This document shows positions 17,283 through 25,734 of a stretch of DNA of 64,000 nucleotides, in pieces (positions within the stretch are counted from its first letter, which is position 1; each line of letters begins with the position of its first letter). The DNA is from Polaromonas sp. JS666. Lineage in GTDB: Bacteria > Pseudomonadota > Gammaproteobacteria > Burkholderiales > Burkholderiaceae_C. The position numbers were made by a program, and so were the translations under genes. Location: assembly GCF_900103405.1 (NCBI RefSeq), contig NZ_FNHX01000010.1:62001-126000 (forward strand). Direction: 5' to 3'. Below the pieces are notes generated by a model. It ran no database searches. It worked only from the letters and a program-made list of their open reading frames with translations, and was not told the DNA's origin.

Positions 17283-17768
17283 TCAGGAAGCAGTGGAAGA
17301 TTTCGAGGAATAAGACTGAAAAATGCTGGTGCTGCCGTCGGCTTTGACCAGCAGCACGTCGTAAGCGTCTTTGCGTTCTCCGTAAATGGGGCCGTCCATG
17401 CCCGGTGAGCCCACGGGCATGCCGGGCACCGCCAGGCCAATCGCTTTCGGGCGCTCCGCCAGCAGCCGCTGAATGTCCCGCGCGGGTACATGCCCTTCAA
17501 GGGCATAGCCGCCGACCTGCCCGGTGTGGCATGAGCCCAGCTTGGCAGGAATGCCGAGTCGGGCCCTTGCCGCCGTATTGCCGCTGCCGTGGACCCGCAC
17601 ATCAAAGCCGCTGCCTTCCAGGTGTTTCACCCAGTCTTTGCAGCAGCCGCATTCGGGGTCTTTCCAGACTTCGACCAAGGGACGGGTTTTGGCGGACACC
17701 GCGCCACCCAGACCGAACTGGGCGCCGGCCATGATCGAAAGAGCTTTGAGAAAAGAGCGTTTTTGCAT
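17283..17768 (-). CDS. DUF411 metal-binding exported protein
   Basis: 161 residues. The N-terminus is signal-like (MQKRSFLKALSIMAG). The DUF411 core has a thioredoxin-like start with Cys40-Gly-Cys42-Cys43 (DPECGCCKDW), then SCHTGQVGGYALEGHVP (Cys80, His81, His93) and the Met-rich AVPGMPVGSPGM. These residues fit soft-metal binding; DUF411 genes are repeatedly found with copper-resistance genes, but the biochemical role is not settled. GGAGGA precedes the ATG. It lies between the second cupredoxin and the CusF-like gene in the same operon. Confidence 0.88.
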   Translation of the reverse strand: MQKRSFLKALSIMAGAQFGLGGAVSAKTRPLVEVWKDPECGCCKDWVKHLEGSGFDVRVHGSGNTAARARLGIPAKLGSCHTGQVGGYALEGHVPARDIQRLLAERPKAIGLAVPGMPVGSPGMDGPIYGERKDAYDVLLVKADGSTSIFQSYSSKSSTAS

Positions 17769-17793
17769 AGGGTCCTCCGTCGGGATTCAGGTG

Positions 17794-18291
17794 TTATTTG
17801 GAAGCCACCACCGTGACTTTGCCCATCATCCCGGCCTGGTAGTGGCCGGCGATCAGGCAGGCGTAATCAAATGTGCCTGGCTTGTTAAAGGTCCAGATGA
17901 TTTCGCCGGTCTTGCCGGGGCCGACGTGGGCCATGTAAGGCTCCTCGTGCTCCATGCCGGGAAACTTCATCATCAGCGCGGCATGGTCGTCCAGGTCCTT
18001 TTTGGTGCCTAACACCATTTCGTGCATGGTTTTCCCGCCATTCTTGATGACAAATTTGATCGTCTCGCCTTGCTTGACTTCCAGCTTGTCGGGATCGAAG
18101 CGCATGTTGTCGGTCATGGTGAAAGTCACTGTGCGGGTCACGGTTTTAGCATCGCCGGCAATGCCCCATGCCTTCTGTTCCTTTTTAACGGGGCCTGCCT
18201 TTTTGGCGTGGTCTTCGTCGCCGTGCGCCATGGCGAACGTGCTTGTGCCGGCGATCAGAACGGCGAGGATTGCGGTGTTGATTTTCTTCAT
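17794..18291 (-). CDS. Periplasmic cupredoxin (plastocyanin/azurin-like), copy 2
   Basis: 165 residues from the ATG at 18291, with AAGGAA six bases upstream. The frame is open for 34 more codons, but that part encodes a Pro-Leu repeat from the DNA hexamer array and is not a gene start. Signal peptide MKKINTAILAVLIAGTSTF, His/Asp linker (HGDEDHAKK), then a type 1 copper site at His90, Cys145, His150 and Met155, identical in position to copy 1. Copy 2 lacks the His-rich C-terminal tail of copy 1. It sits in the copper operon between the Spy-like and DUF411 genes. Confidence 0.92.
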   Translation of the reverse strand: MKKINTAILAVLIAGTSTFAMAHGDEDHAKKAGPVKKEQKAWGIAGDAKTVTRTVTFTMTDNMRFDPDKLEVKQGETIKFVIKNGGKTMHEMVLGTKKDLDDHAALMMKFPGMEHEEPYMAHVGPGKTGEIIWTFNKPGTFDYACLIAGHYQAGMMGKVTVVASK

Positions 18292-18304
18292 GGGATTCCT
18301 TGGG

Positions 18305-18928
18305 TTAGCGTTGATGAGAAGGGGAAGGGGAAGGGGAAGGGGAAGGGGAAGGGGAAGAGTCAGCGGACGCGGTGTACCCGCGCAGCTGGGCATAACGACT
18401 GACTTGCTCCGAAGTCAGGAATTCGGTTTGTTGCAAATGGGTTCTCAAGTGGGAGGCGCGCAGCGCCGCCTGCAGTTGCCCAATCCGCTGGGTATAGCCT
18501 GCCAACGTCGCCGCATCAATCCGGCGCGCCGCAAACGCCGCATCCAGTTCGCGCTCAGCCTGCACCAGCTGCTCGCCTAGCGCCCGGGCTTCGGCTTTGT
18601 GGCGCGCGAGCAGCGCTTCGGTGTGCTGCTTTTGTTGAGCGCTCAGTTCGAGTGGCTGTGCCAGCTCCAGGGTGTGCATAGGCCCCGGATAGCCGTTGAG
18701 TTCCGCAGCTTTGGCCAGCTCCATGCCCTTTCCGGCCAGCAGGTCCTGCGTTTGCGCGGCGGAGAGTGCCTTGATTTCGCGGGCCTGCTGTCCGGCATAA
18801 GGACTGGCCGCCGGTAACGACGAGGACATCGTTCCTGAGCCGTGCTGATGCTGCTGAGCCATCGCGGCCGAGCCGGCAAGCCACAGAATGCAGGGAAGGG
18901 AGAACTTGAGAACCGTTATGTGTTTCAT
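18305..18928 (-). CDS. Spy/CpxP-like periplasmic helical protein with Ser-Pro tail
   Basis: 207 residues with a signal peptide (MKHITVLKFSLPCILWLAGSAAMA). A His-rich start (QQHQHGSG) is followed by helices with LSAAQTQDLLAGKGMELAKA and LSAQQKQHTEALLARHKAEA. This is the pattern of Spy/CpxP-family chaperones and of the periplasmic partners of metal-resistance systems (LTxxQ-like motifs). The last 18 residues are an Ser-Pro repeat encoded by six GGGGAA units, ending SHQR. It is placed between the multicopper oxidase and cupredoxin copy 2; a role as metal-stress chaperone or sensor is inferred. Confidence 0.78.
   Translation of the reverse strand: MKHITVLKFSLPCILWLAGSAAMAQQHQHGSGTMSSSLPAASPYAGQQAREIKALSAAQTQDLLAGKGMELAKAAELNGYPGPMHTLELAQPLELSAQQKQHTEALLARHKAEARALGEQLVQAERELDAAFAARRIDAATLAGYTQRIGQLQAALRASHLRTHLQQTEFLTSEQVSRYAQLRGYTASADSSPSPSPSPSPSPSHQR
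18321..18356. repeat. Hexanucleotide tandem repeat (GGGGAA x6)
   Basis: Six perfect copies of GGGGAA (TTCCCC on the coding strand) lie in the last codons of the Spy-like gene and encode Ser-Pro pairs. Because the unit is 6 bases, gain or loss of copies changes tail length without a frameshift. The array ends 14 bases before the stop codon. Confidence 0.9.
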
Positions 18929-18949
18929 GGGTTTTCCTTGGGTAGGGAG

Positions 18950-20362
18950 TCAGTGCTTCATGTTGCCCATGGGCTTGCGCACCTGGACTTCCACTTCTTT
19001 GGCGGGCATGTTCTGGACCGGCATAGTCTTGCCGCCCTCCGCGGCGAAGCGCGCGGGATTGGGCAAGGAACCCGTCCATTCATAGGCCACCTCACCGGCG
19101 GGGTGCTTGTACCAGCCCGGATCCTTGTAATCGCCGGCCTTCTGGTCCTTGCGCACCTTCACCACCGAGAACATGCCGCCCATCTCGACCGAGCCGAAAG
19201 GTCCGGTGCCGGTCATCATGGGCGCGGTGTTGTCGGGCAGGGGCATTTCCATCTCGGCCATGTCGGCCATGCCGCGTTCGCCCATCACCATGTAGTCGGG
19301 AATCACGTTGGTGATCTCGCGTGCGACCTTGCGGTGATCCACACCAATCATGGTCGGCACGTCGTGACCCATGGCATTCATGGTGTGGTGGCTCTTGTGG
19401 CAATGGAAAGCCCAGTCGCCTTCCTCGTCAGCCAGGAACTCGATCTGCCGCATCTGGCCCACGGCGACATCGGTCGTGACCTCGTACCAGCGCGTGGATT
19501 TGGGCGTTGGCCCGCCGTCGGTGCCGGTCACCAGGAACTCGTGCCCGTGCAGGTGAATCGGGTGGTTGGTCATCGTCAGATTGCCGATGCGTATGCGCAC
19601 CTTGTCATTCTTGCGAACGACAAGGGGATCGATTCCCGGGAACACGCGGCTGTTCCAGCTCCACAGATTGAAGTCCAGCATGGTCATGATCTTGGGGGTG
19701 TAGGCCCCCGGATCGATGTCATAGGCATTGAGCAGGAACACGAAATCGCGGTTCACCTCGTCGATCAGCGGGTGCTTGGCCTTGGGATGGGTGATCCAGA
19801 AACCCATCATCCCCATGGCCATCTGCGTCATCTCGTCGGCATGCGGGTGGTACATAAAGGTGCCGGGGCGTTTGGCCACAAACTCGTAGACAAAGGTCTT
19901 GCCCACGGGAATGGCCGGCTGGGTCAAGCCCGATACGCCATCCATGCCGTTGGGCAGCCGTTGGCCGTGCCAGTGCACGCTGGTGTGTTCCGGCAGTTTG
20001 TTGGTGACAAAGATGCGCACCCGATCGCCCTCGACCACCTCAATGGTGGGCCCAGGCGACTGGCCGTTGTAACCCCACAGGTGCGCCTTGAAGCCGGGCG
20101 CCATCTCTCGCACGACCGGCTCCGCCACCAAGTGGAACTCCTTGACGCCGTTGTTCATGCGCCAGGGAAGCGTCCAGCCATTGAGGGTCACCACCGGGTT
20201 ATAAGGGCGCCCGGTGTTGGGCACCAGGGGCGCCATGGTGTCGGGCTTGGTCTGCAGCACGGGTTCGGGCAGCGCCGCCATGGCGACCCTGCTGACCGCA
20301 GCGGCGGCAACCGCGGTGGTCAGCGCGCCGGCGCCGGCCAGGAAATTTCTTCTGTTTGTCAT
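18950..20362 (-). CDS. Tat-exported multicopper oxidase (CopA/CueO-like)
   Basis: 470 residues. The N-terminus has a twin-arginine motif (NRRNFLAG) and a hydrophobic region, so it is exported folded. All copper sites are visible: HWHG at 130-133, HPH at 172-174, HPIHLHGHEF at 267-276 and HCHKSHHTMNAM at 320-331, which supply the type 1 and trinuclear centres. A Met-rich stretch follows (GERGMADMAEMEMP, MMTG), as in Cu(I) oxidases. It probably oxidises toxic Cu(I) to Cu(II) in the periplasm. The enzyme is shorter than PcoA/CopA (about 600 residues) and closer to the two-domain-plus MCO group in mobile copper clusters. It lies 30 bases after the outer-membrane factor gene. Confidence 0.94.
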   Translation of the reverse strand: MTNRRNFLAGAGALTTAVAAAAVSRVAMAALPEPVLQTKPDTMAPLVPNTGRPYNPVVTLNGWTLPWRMNNGVKEFHLVAEPVVREMAPGFKAHLWGYNGQSPGPTIEVVEGDRVRIFVTNKLPEHTSVHWHGQRLPNGMDGVSGLTQPAIPVGKTFVYEFVAKRPGTFMYHPHADEMTQMAMGMMGFWITHPKAKHPLIDEVNRDFVFLLNAYDIDPGAYTPKIMTMLDFNLWSWNSRVFPGIDPLVVRKNDKVRIRIGNLTMTNHPIHLHGHEFLVTGTDGGPTPKSTRWYEVTTDVAVGQMRQIEFLADEEGDWAFHCHKSHHTMNAMGHDVPTMIGVDHRKVAREITNVIPDYMVMGERGMADMAEMEMPLPDNTAPMMTGTGPFGSVEMGGMFSVVKVRKDQKAGDYKDPGWYKHPAGEVAYEWTGSLPNPARFAAEGGKTMPVQNMPAKEVEVQVRKPMGNMKH

Positions 20363-20392
20363 TTGGGTTTCCGTAAATTGTTGGGGCCAGGT

Positions 20393-21814
20393 TTAGTGGC
20401 CACCTTCGGCGCCAGCACCGGCAGCGCCCGACACGGACATCGCGCCCATTGCAGTCGGTTTGCCGATCATCGATGCAGCCAGCGCAGCGTCGGCCAGCCA
20501 AAACTGCTGGTAGGCGTTGATGGCGGCCGTGACGCTGGAGATCTGCTCACGGGTATCGGCCAGAAGCTCGAAGACGCCGATCAACATTCCGTTGTAGCGA
20601 AGCACGTTCTCTTCGGCCATCGATTTGCGCAGGGGCACGATCTCGTCGCGGTAGTGCCTGGCGACGTCATAGGCCGTGCGGTAGGCCGAATAGCTTTCGC
20701 GCAGCTGGGACGAGGCGCCGCGCACCGTGCTTTCGTACCGGTTGGCGGCCGCCAGGGACTGCGCGTTCATCGTGTCGCGCCGGGCCGATCCCCAGTCGAA
20801 GATCGGCAGGCGGATGCCCAGCTCGTAACCCCTGCGGGACGTCTTGGTTCCCTCCGCATCGTCGAAGACGGTGTCGCGGCGGATTCCGAGTTCCACATCC
20901 ACCAGGCTGGTGAGCAGGTTCAGGCCTTGCGAACGCCCGGCCACGTCGAGCTGATGGCGCGCCATCTGGACGTCAATGCGCTGCTCCGTCGCGTTGGTGC
21001 TCACCGAAGCAGGCTGGCGAGGCTCTTTGGGCAGGTCGGGCAAGCGTTCGGGCAGCTTCAACCGGTCGGCCTGGGCATCCGTCAGGCCCAATTGCCGGAT
21101 CAACTCCTCCCGCGCAGCCGTCGTGGCGTGCCGGGCGGATGCCAGCTGCGCTGCCGAGTCGGCGTAAAAGCTCTGCTGGCGAGCCCGCTGTAGCTTGTTG
21201 AAGTTCCCCACCTGCTGCATGCGCCTGGCGAGTTCGGCACCCGCTTGAGCGGCTGTGTTGACCTGTTCCGCGTACTGCAGGCTTTGCTGCGCGGCAACGG
21301 CCCGCACCCAGGCTTGGCGCACCTGCGTCACCTGCTCGACCACGCTGGCACCGAGCTGCACCTTGGCCTGGGCGACCTGCCCGCGCGCGATCGACACGCG
21401 CTGAGGCAAAGTCAACAAGTCCAGCAAGCCAAACGACAGCAGACGGCCAAGCTCCAGCTCCGGGCCCATGCGGGTGCGCTCAAAGGTAAACAGCGGATTG
21501 GCGATACGGCCGTTTTGGCTTGCCGTGGCCATATCGGACCAGCTTTGGGCCAACAGGGCCTGCACCGCAGGGCTGTTGGCCAGCGCCAGCTGGACGGCGT
21601 CGTCCATGCTCAGCGGCTTGGCCAGCAATTCGTCCGTGAGTTTGCTGCGCGCCTGGCGCTGCTGATCGGTACGGCTGAGTTCAAGCTTGCCTTGGCTGAA
21701 GCTGTTGGTGCTGCCGTTGGTGTCCTCAAGGGTCTGGTCAAAGTTGACAGAGGCGCAACCGGCCAGCACAAGGGTCGCTGTGGCGAGCGCGCCGAGTTTA
21801 AAAAGGGTGTTCAT
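20393..21814 (-). CDS. Outer-membrane efflux factor, TolC family lipoprotein
   Basis: 473 residues from the ATG at 21814, which starts a lipoprotein signal (MNTLFKLGALATATLVLAGC, lipobox LAGC). Two OEP repeats with long helices follow (LALANSPAVQALLAQSWSDM near the start of repeat 1, GIRLPIFDWGSARRDTMNAQ in repeat 2). Such trimers form the exit duct of RND, ABC or MFS pumps. No pump or membrane-fusion gene is present in the window, so this protein must pair with one encoded elsewhere or work alone. It is flanked by the multicopper oxidase and a small exported protein in the copper operon. Confidence 0.92.
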   Translation of the reverse strand: MNTLFKLGALATATLVLAGCASVNFDQTLEDTNGSTNSFSQGKLELSRTDQQRQARSKLTDELLAKPLSMDDAVQLALANSPAVQALLAQSWSDMATASQNGRIANPLFTFERTRMGPELELGRLLSFGLLDLLTLPQRVSIARGQVAQAKVQLGASVVEQVTQVRQAWVRAVAAQQSLQYAEQVNTAAQAGAELARRMQQVGNFNKLQRARQQSFYADSAAQLASARHATTAAREELIRQLGLTDAQADRLKLPERLPDLPKEPRQPASVSTNATEQRIDVQMARHQLDVAGRSQGLNLLTSLVDVELGIRRDTVFDDAEGTKTSRRGYELGIRLPIFDWGSARRDTMNAQSLAAANRYESTVRGASSQLRESYSAYRTAYDVARHYRDEIVPLRKSMAEENVLRYNGMLIGVFELLADTREQISSVTAAINAYQQFWLADAALAASMIGKPTAMGAMSVSGAAGAGAEGGH

Positions 21815-21824
21815 GGTGCCTCTG

Positions 21825-22130
21825 TCAGGGTTTGGCTGGCGCGTTGCGCGCATCGCCCGGCGGCGCTGCTTCAGGCGCCTGCGCTTGCCTGGCTTCTTTG
21901 GCGTACACACGCCAGCCGCCAATTCGGGCGGTGGTGTCGTTGGCTTCTTTCCAATTGGCCGTGGCTTCCTCGGTGTAGGGCTTGTAGCCGTCCATGGCCG
22001 AGCGAAAGGCCGGAGGCGGGCTTGCCGTGGTGGGCGCCGGGGTGACGGCCGGTGCAGGGCTTTGCGCGGTCGACAGGCCAGGCAAAGCAGATATCAGAAC
22101 CAGCCCGTAGGCCAGCAGGGGTTTAAACAT
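21825..22130 (-). CDS. Small exported Pro/Ala-rich protein
   Basis: 101 residues from the ATG at 22130, with GAGGAA upstream. A signal peptide (MFKPLLAYGLVLISALPGLSTAQ) is followed by a Pro-rich linker and a short conserved-looking block, FRSAMDGYKPYTEEATANW, then WRVYAKEA. Proteins of this kind accompany CopA/TolC-type copper clusters, but I cannot name a function. It ends 10 bases before the outer-membrane factor start. Confidence 0.7.
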   Translation of the reverse strand: MFKPLLAYGLVLISALPGLSTAQSPAPAVTPAPTTASPPPAFRSAMDGYKPYTEEATANWKEANDTTARIGGWRVYAKEARQAQAPEAAPPGDARNAPAKP

Positions 22131-22258
22131 GGGATTCCTCGCGGTTTCATGGAACGGCGACAGCAAAGGCATCCCCCTCAAGGGAGATCAGCTTTGATGG
22201 CGAACGATGAAAAGCACCCGCGCTACGGACCAGGAAGGCCCGCAGCCAGCCGGGTGCG

Positions 22259-22678
22259 TCAGGCGCGAGGTGGTTTCTCGGGCAGGGCCGAGGGAACGCT
22301 GTGGATCAGGGCCGAAGGCTCGACGTATGCAGCGTTGGGAGCGGAATGAATTGCTACTGTCTGAGGGGCGGCGGTCATGCCGACAAGGTTGCAGCAAGAA
22401 GCACATACGCCGCATTTGTGGGCAGCGTCGGGCAGTTGGTTTTGCATGTCCGAGGTCTGCTCGGGACTGTCGGCTTGCATTGCTTCTGCATGCATCGCGT
22501 GCTCATGGCCATGACCGGAAGCATCGGCATGGTGATGGCCGCCTTCCGGATCGGATGGTGCCTGCAGCGCCATATGGTCAGCGCGCTTGCCGCAATATTG
22601 CATGGATGCCGAGGCAAAGCCCTGCATGGGCAAAGCCAGCATCATGAGCCACAGCAGAAAGGTGCAAAAACGCGACAT
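22259..22678 (-). CDS. His/Cys-rich exported protein (CzcI/DUF2946-like)
   Basis: 139 residues with a signal peptide (MSRFCTFLLWLMMLALPMQGFA). The middle is His-rich (GGHHHADASGHGHEHAMHAE) and is followed by KCGVCASCCNLVGM, the cysteine cluster seen in the small exported proteins that open czc/cnr and copper operons (CzcI or DUF2946 type). These bind metal in the periplasm and may tune the regulator. It is the first gene of the copper operon and lies about 130 bases after a CueR-like promoter. Confidence 0.72.
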   Translation of the reverse strand: MSRFCTFLLWLMMLALPMQGFASASMQYCGKRADHMALQAPSDPEGGHHHADASGHGHEHAMHAEAMQADSPEQTSDMQNQLPDAAHKCGVCASCCNLVGMTAAPQTVAIHSAPNAAYVEPSALIHSVPSALPEKPPRA

Positions 22679-22808
22679 AAGTTCTTGATTCTATAGACTC
22701 TTTTTGGTTCCGCGTCAGCGCTCGATAGCGAGCATGCCGTGGGGATATTTCGTGAAAGTGAAGGAATACCCGCGGCTGCAAGCTATTGCACAGCGACACC
22801 ATTGAAGC

Positions 22809-22839
22809 ACTTTAAACCTTGCCCCTATGGCAAGGTCAA
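22809..22839 (-). promoter_or_regulatory. CueR/MerR-family metal-responsive promoter
   Basis: On the minus strand a -35 TTGACC (22839-22834) and a -10 TAAAGT (22814-22809) are separated by 19 bases. The spacer region contains a perfect dyad: ACCTTGCC at 22816-22823 and GGCAAGGT at 22829-22836, five bases apart. The overlong spacer with a central ACCTTxCC dyad is the hallmark of promoters twisted open by CueR/MerR-type activators. It drives the copper operon leftward. No merR-family gene is in the window, so the activator must act in trans. Confidence 0.85.
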
Positions 22840-22955
22840 GCGCCTTGGCCGAAGCTCTTGTAAGAATTTGAAGCGCAGCACAACATGACACGGACGACCA
22901 GGCTGCCCGCTGCAATGCAGCCGAGAACCAGTGCGCTGCGGGGTTTGGTGGACGC

Positions 22956-24107
22956 TTATTTCTGAAGGTTGCCGCTGGAATTCACGATGGAAAGATCTAC
23001 ACCACCCCAGCCGGTCCGCTGGTTGGCTGTGTAGTTGACAAAGACACCTCCCAGGTTGTATTCGCCCAGGTTGGACAAGGCTTGCAGCACGCCGGCGCGG
23101 GTCGGCGTCTTGCCCGCACGCCGGACGGCTTCCACAGCGATCTTGGCGCCCATATAGCCTTCGAGGCTTGAGAAAGACAGGGCCTCGCCCGGCGCGTACT
23201 TCTTCATGTCAGCTTGATATTCGGTGATGACGGGCTTGGAAGGAACAAAGGGGAAAGGCACCGCCTGGCTCAACACGATGCCGCGTGCCTTGTCCTTGCC
23301 GACGGCATTGACCAGGCCGTCGTGCAGCAGCACCGACAGGCCGTAGATCTGCACCGCCCCCCCGGGGACGTCGCGGACAGCCTTGACGAATTCAAATGCA
23401 GGCTTTCCCGCAGCCAGCAAAATAATGCCCTTGGGGCGGGTTTCCGTGATGGCGGCGGCAGCCGCGCGAACACTCGCATCCAGCTTGTCGGGTGCGGCGT
23501 CAAGCACCTGCTGCGTCACGATTTTGACGCCCTGCGGCCCGCTGAGCTGGGTCGTCAGCTGCGCCAGGGGTGGGCCGAAGGCGACGCTCATATTGACGAT
23601 GGCCAGCGAGTCCTTGCCCCAGGTCTTGGCTTCCTTGAGCAGGCTGCCCACTTCATCCGCATAGCCGCTGCGCAGGGGAAACACATTGCTGGCGGAAACC
23701 ACATTTTTATCGCCCTGCAGCGGCGCGATCAACGCGATGCCGTTCTTGCCCGGCAAGTCCTGCTTGGCGATTTCGGCAAGGCCAGCGCTGTTGAGAAAGC
23801 CCAACAGCCCCACCACCGCCGGATCGCCGATGAGTTGCTGGGTCAGCTCAAGCATCTTAGGGGCTTGCAGGCCGTCGTCGAGCGTGACCAGTTTGAGCTT
23901 GTTGCCCTGCAGGGTGCTGCCCGCATTGACTTTGTCGAAATAGGCCTGGATACCCGCTGCCATGCCTTTGGCGTTCGCCGCCGATGTCGGATTGGTCTGC
24001 GAAGCGACCTGCCCGAAGACAAGCTCGATGGCGTGGCTGGACATCGGCAGGGCCAGGATCACCAGCGCGGCCATGGTGGCCTTGAGATGGGTGCAATTGA
24101 GAGCCAT
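22956..24107 (-). CDS. Branched-chain-type ABC solute-binding protein (second copy in cluster)
   Basis: 383 residues with a signal peptide (MALNCTHLKATMAALVILALPMSSHA) and the type I periplasmic-binding fold (ELVFGQVASQTNPTSAANAK, VVGLLGFLNSAGLAEIA, GIALIAPLQGDKNV). It belongs to the LivK-like family that feeds LivHMGF importers. A good AAAGGAGA site precedes the ATG. It lies 141 bases downstream of livF on the same strand, so it may be read from the nag-liv operon or from its own promoter. It is clearly diverged from the binding protein at 27672, which suggests a second ligand for the same permease. Confidence 0.9.
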   Translation of the reverse strand: MALNCTHLKATMAALVILALPMSSHAIELVFGQVASQTNPTSAANAKGMAAGIQAYFDKVNAGSTLQGNKLKLVTLDDGLQAPKMLELTQQLIGDPAVVGLLGFLNSAGLAEIAKQDLPGKNGIALIAPLQGDKNVVSASNVFPLRSGYADEVGSLLKEAKTWGKDSLAIVNMSVAFGPPLAQLTTQLSGPQGVKIVTQQVLDAAPDKLDASVRAAAAAITETRPKGIILLAAGKPAFEFVKAVRDVPGGAVQIYGLSVLLHDGLVNAVGKDKARGIVLSQAVPFPFVPSKPVITEYQADMKKYAPGEALSFSSLEGYMGAKIAVEAVRRAGKTPTRAGVLQALSNLGEYNLGGVFVNYTANQRTGWGGVDLSIVNSSGNLQK

Positions 24108-24248
24108 GTTGTCTCCTTTATTACTTTAGCCAGTACACCATCAAAGAAAAGTAGTTCAAATGGGTTAAACCCCGAGATGTCGTACTACGCTGGCCGAACG
24201 CAAGCCTCAAGCAATAAGTTCGGTCGCCGAACTTGCTGTGAAGGTGAT

Positions 24249-24962
24249 TCAGACCCCCAGGTATTGGTGAACGATTTCTGGTTGCCCGCGCAATTCATCC
24301 GAGCTGCCTTGCCAGACCACACGGCCTTTTTCAATCACAAAGTGCCGGTCGGCCAGGCCCATGAGCGCTTTCACGTTTTTATCGATGACGATCTGCGACA
24401 AACCCTCCTTCTTCAGGTCAGCAAGGGCACGCCAGATTTCGTTTCGAATCACGGGGGCCAGGCCCTCTGTGGCTTCGTCGAGCACCAGCAGCCGCGGGTT
24501 GGTCATCAGCGCGCGGCCGATGGCCAGCATCTGCTGCTCGCCCCCCGACAACTGTGATCCCAGATTAGCGCGGCGCTCTTTCAGCCGTGGGAAAAAGGCA
24601 TAGACACGGCGCAGATCCCAGGGCTTTCCATGGCTTGTTTTGTCGTCGCGAGCAGTCGCCACCAGGTTTTCCTCGACCGTCAGATTGGGAAACACTTGCC
24701 GGCCTTCGGGCACCAGGGCCAGGCCCTGGCGCGCGATGCGGTGCGAAGGTAAATGGTCTACACGAGCGCCAGCCAGCGACACGCTGCCGGAGACCACGGG
24801 CAGCATGCCGAACAAACATTTGACGGTGCTGGAGCGGCCCATGCCGTTGCGCCCCAGCAGGGTGACCACCTCACCCGGGCCGACGTCGAACGAGATGTCA
24901 AACAGCGCCTGCGCGTGGCCGTAGGAAGCCTGCAGGCCTTGGACGGATAAAAATGGCGTCAT
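24249..24962 (-). CDS. livF: ABC importer ATP-binding protein, LivF type, with altered Walker A
   Basis: 237 residues from the ATG at 24962. The fold is complete: Walker A region GRNGMGRS (37-44), signature LSGGEQQML and Walker B LLVLDEATEG. The usual Walker A lysine is Arg43, and the switch segment reads IVIDKNV where most LivF proteins have LLVEQN. Both changes are visible in the DNA. Related Burkholderiales LivF proteins appear to share them, so this may be a working subfamily. It energises the importer with LivG. It is the last gene of the contiguous nag-liv block, 19 bases after livG. Confidence 0.9.
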   Translation of the reverse strand: MTPFLSVQGLQASYGHAQALFDISFDVGPGEVVTLLGRNGMGRSSTVKCLFGMLPVVSGSVSLAGARVDHLPSHRIARQGLALVPEGRQVFPNLTVEENLVATARDDKTSHGKPWDLRRVYAFFPRLKERRANLGSQLSGGEQQMLAIGRALMTNPRLLVLDEATEGLAPVIRNEIWRALADLKKEGLSQIVIDKNVKALMGLADRHFVIEKGRVVWQGSSDELRGQPEIVHQYLGV

Positions 24963-24981
24963 GGTTTTTTCCTTGCCCGCT

Positions 24982-25733
<752 letters not shown>

Positions 25734-25734
<1 letters not shown>

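Noticed and set aside
18292..18393. N-terminal Pro-Leu extension of cupredoxin copy 2
   Set aside because: These codons come from the hexamer array of the neighbouring gene read in another frame. A normal signal peptide and ribosome site mark the start at 18291.
18842..21193. A 783-codon open frame on the plus strand
   Set aside because: It lies antisense to the multicopper oxidase and outer-membrane factor, both of which have clear family motifs. Its translation is His/Gly/Arg-rich shadow sequence without a fold.
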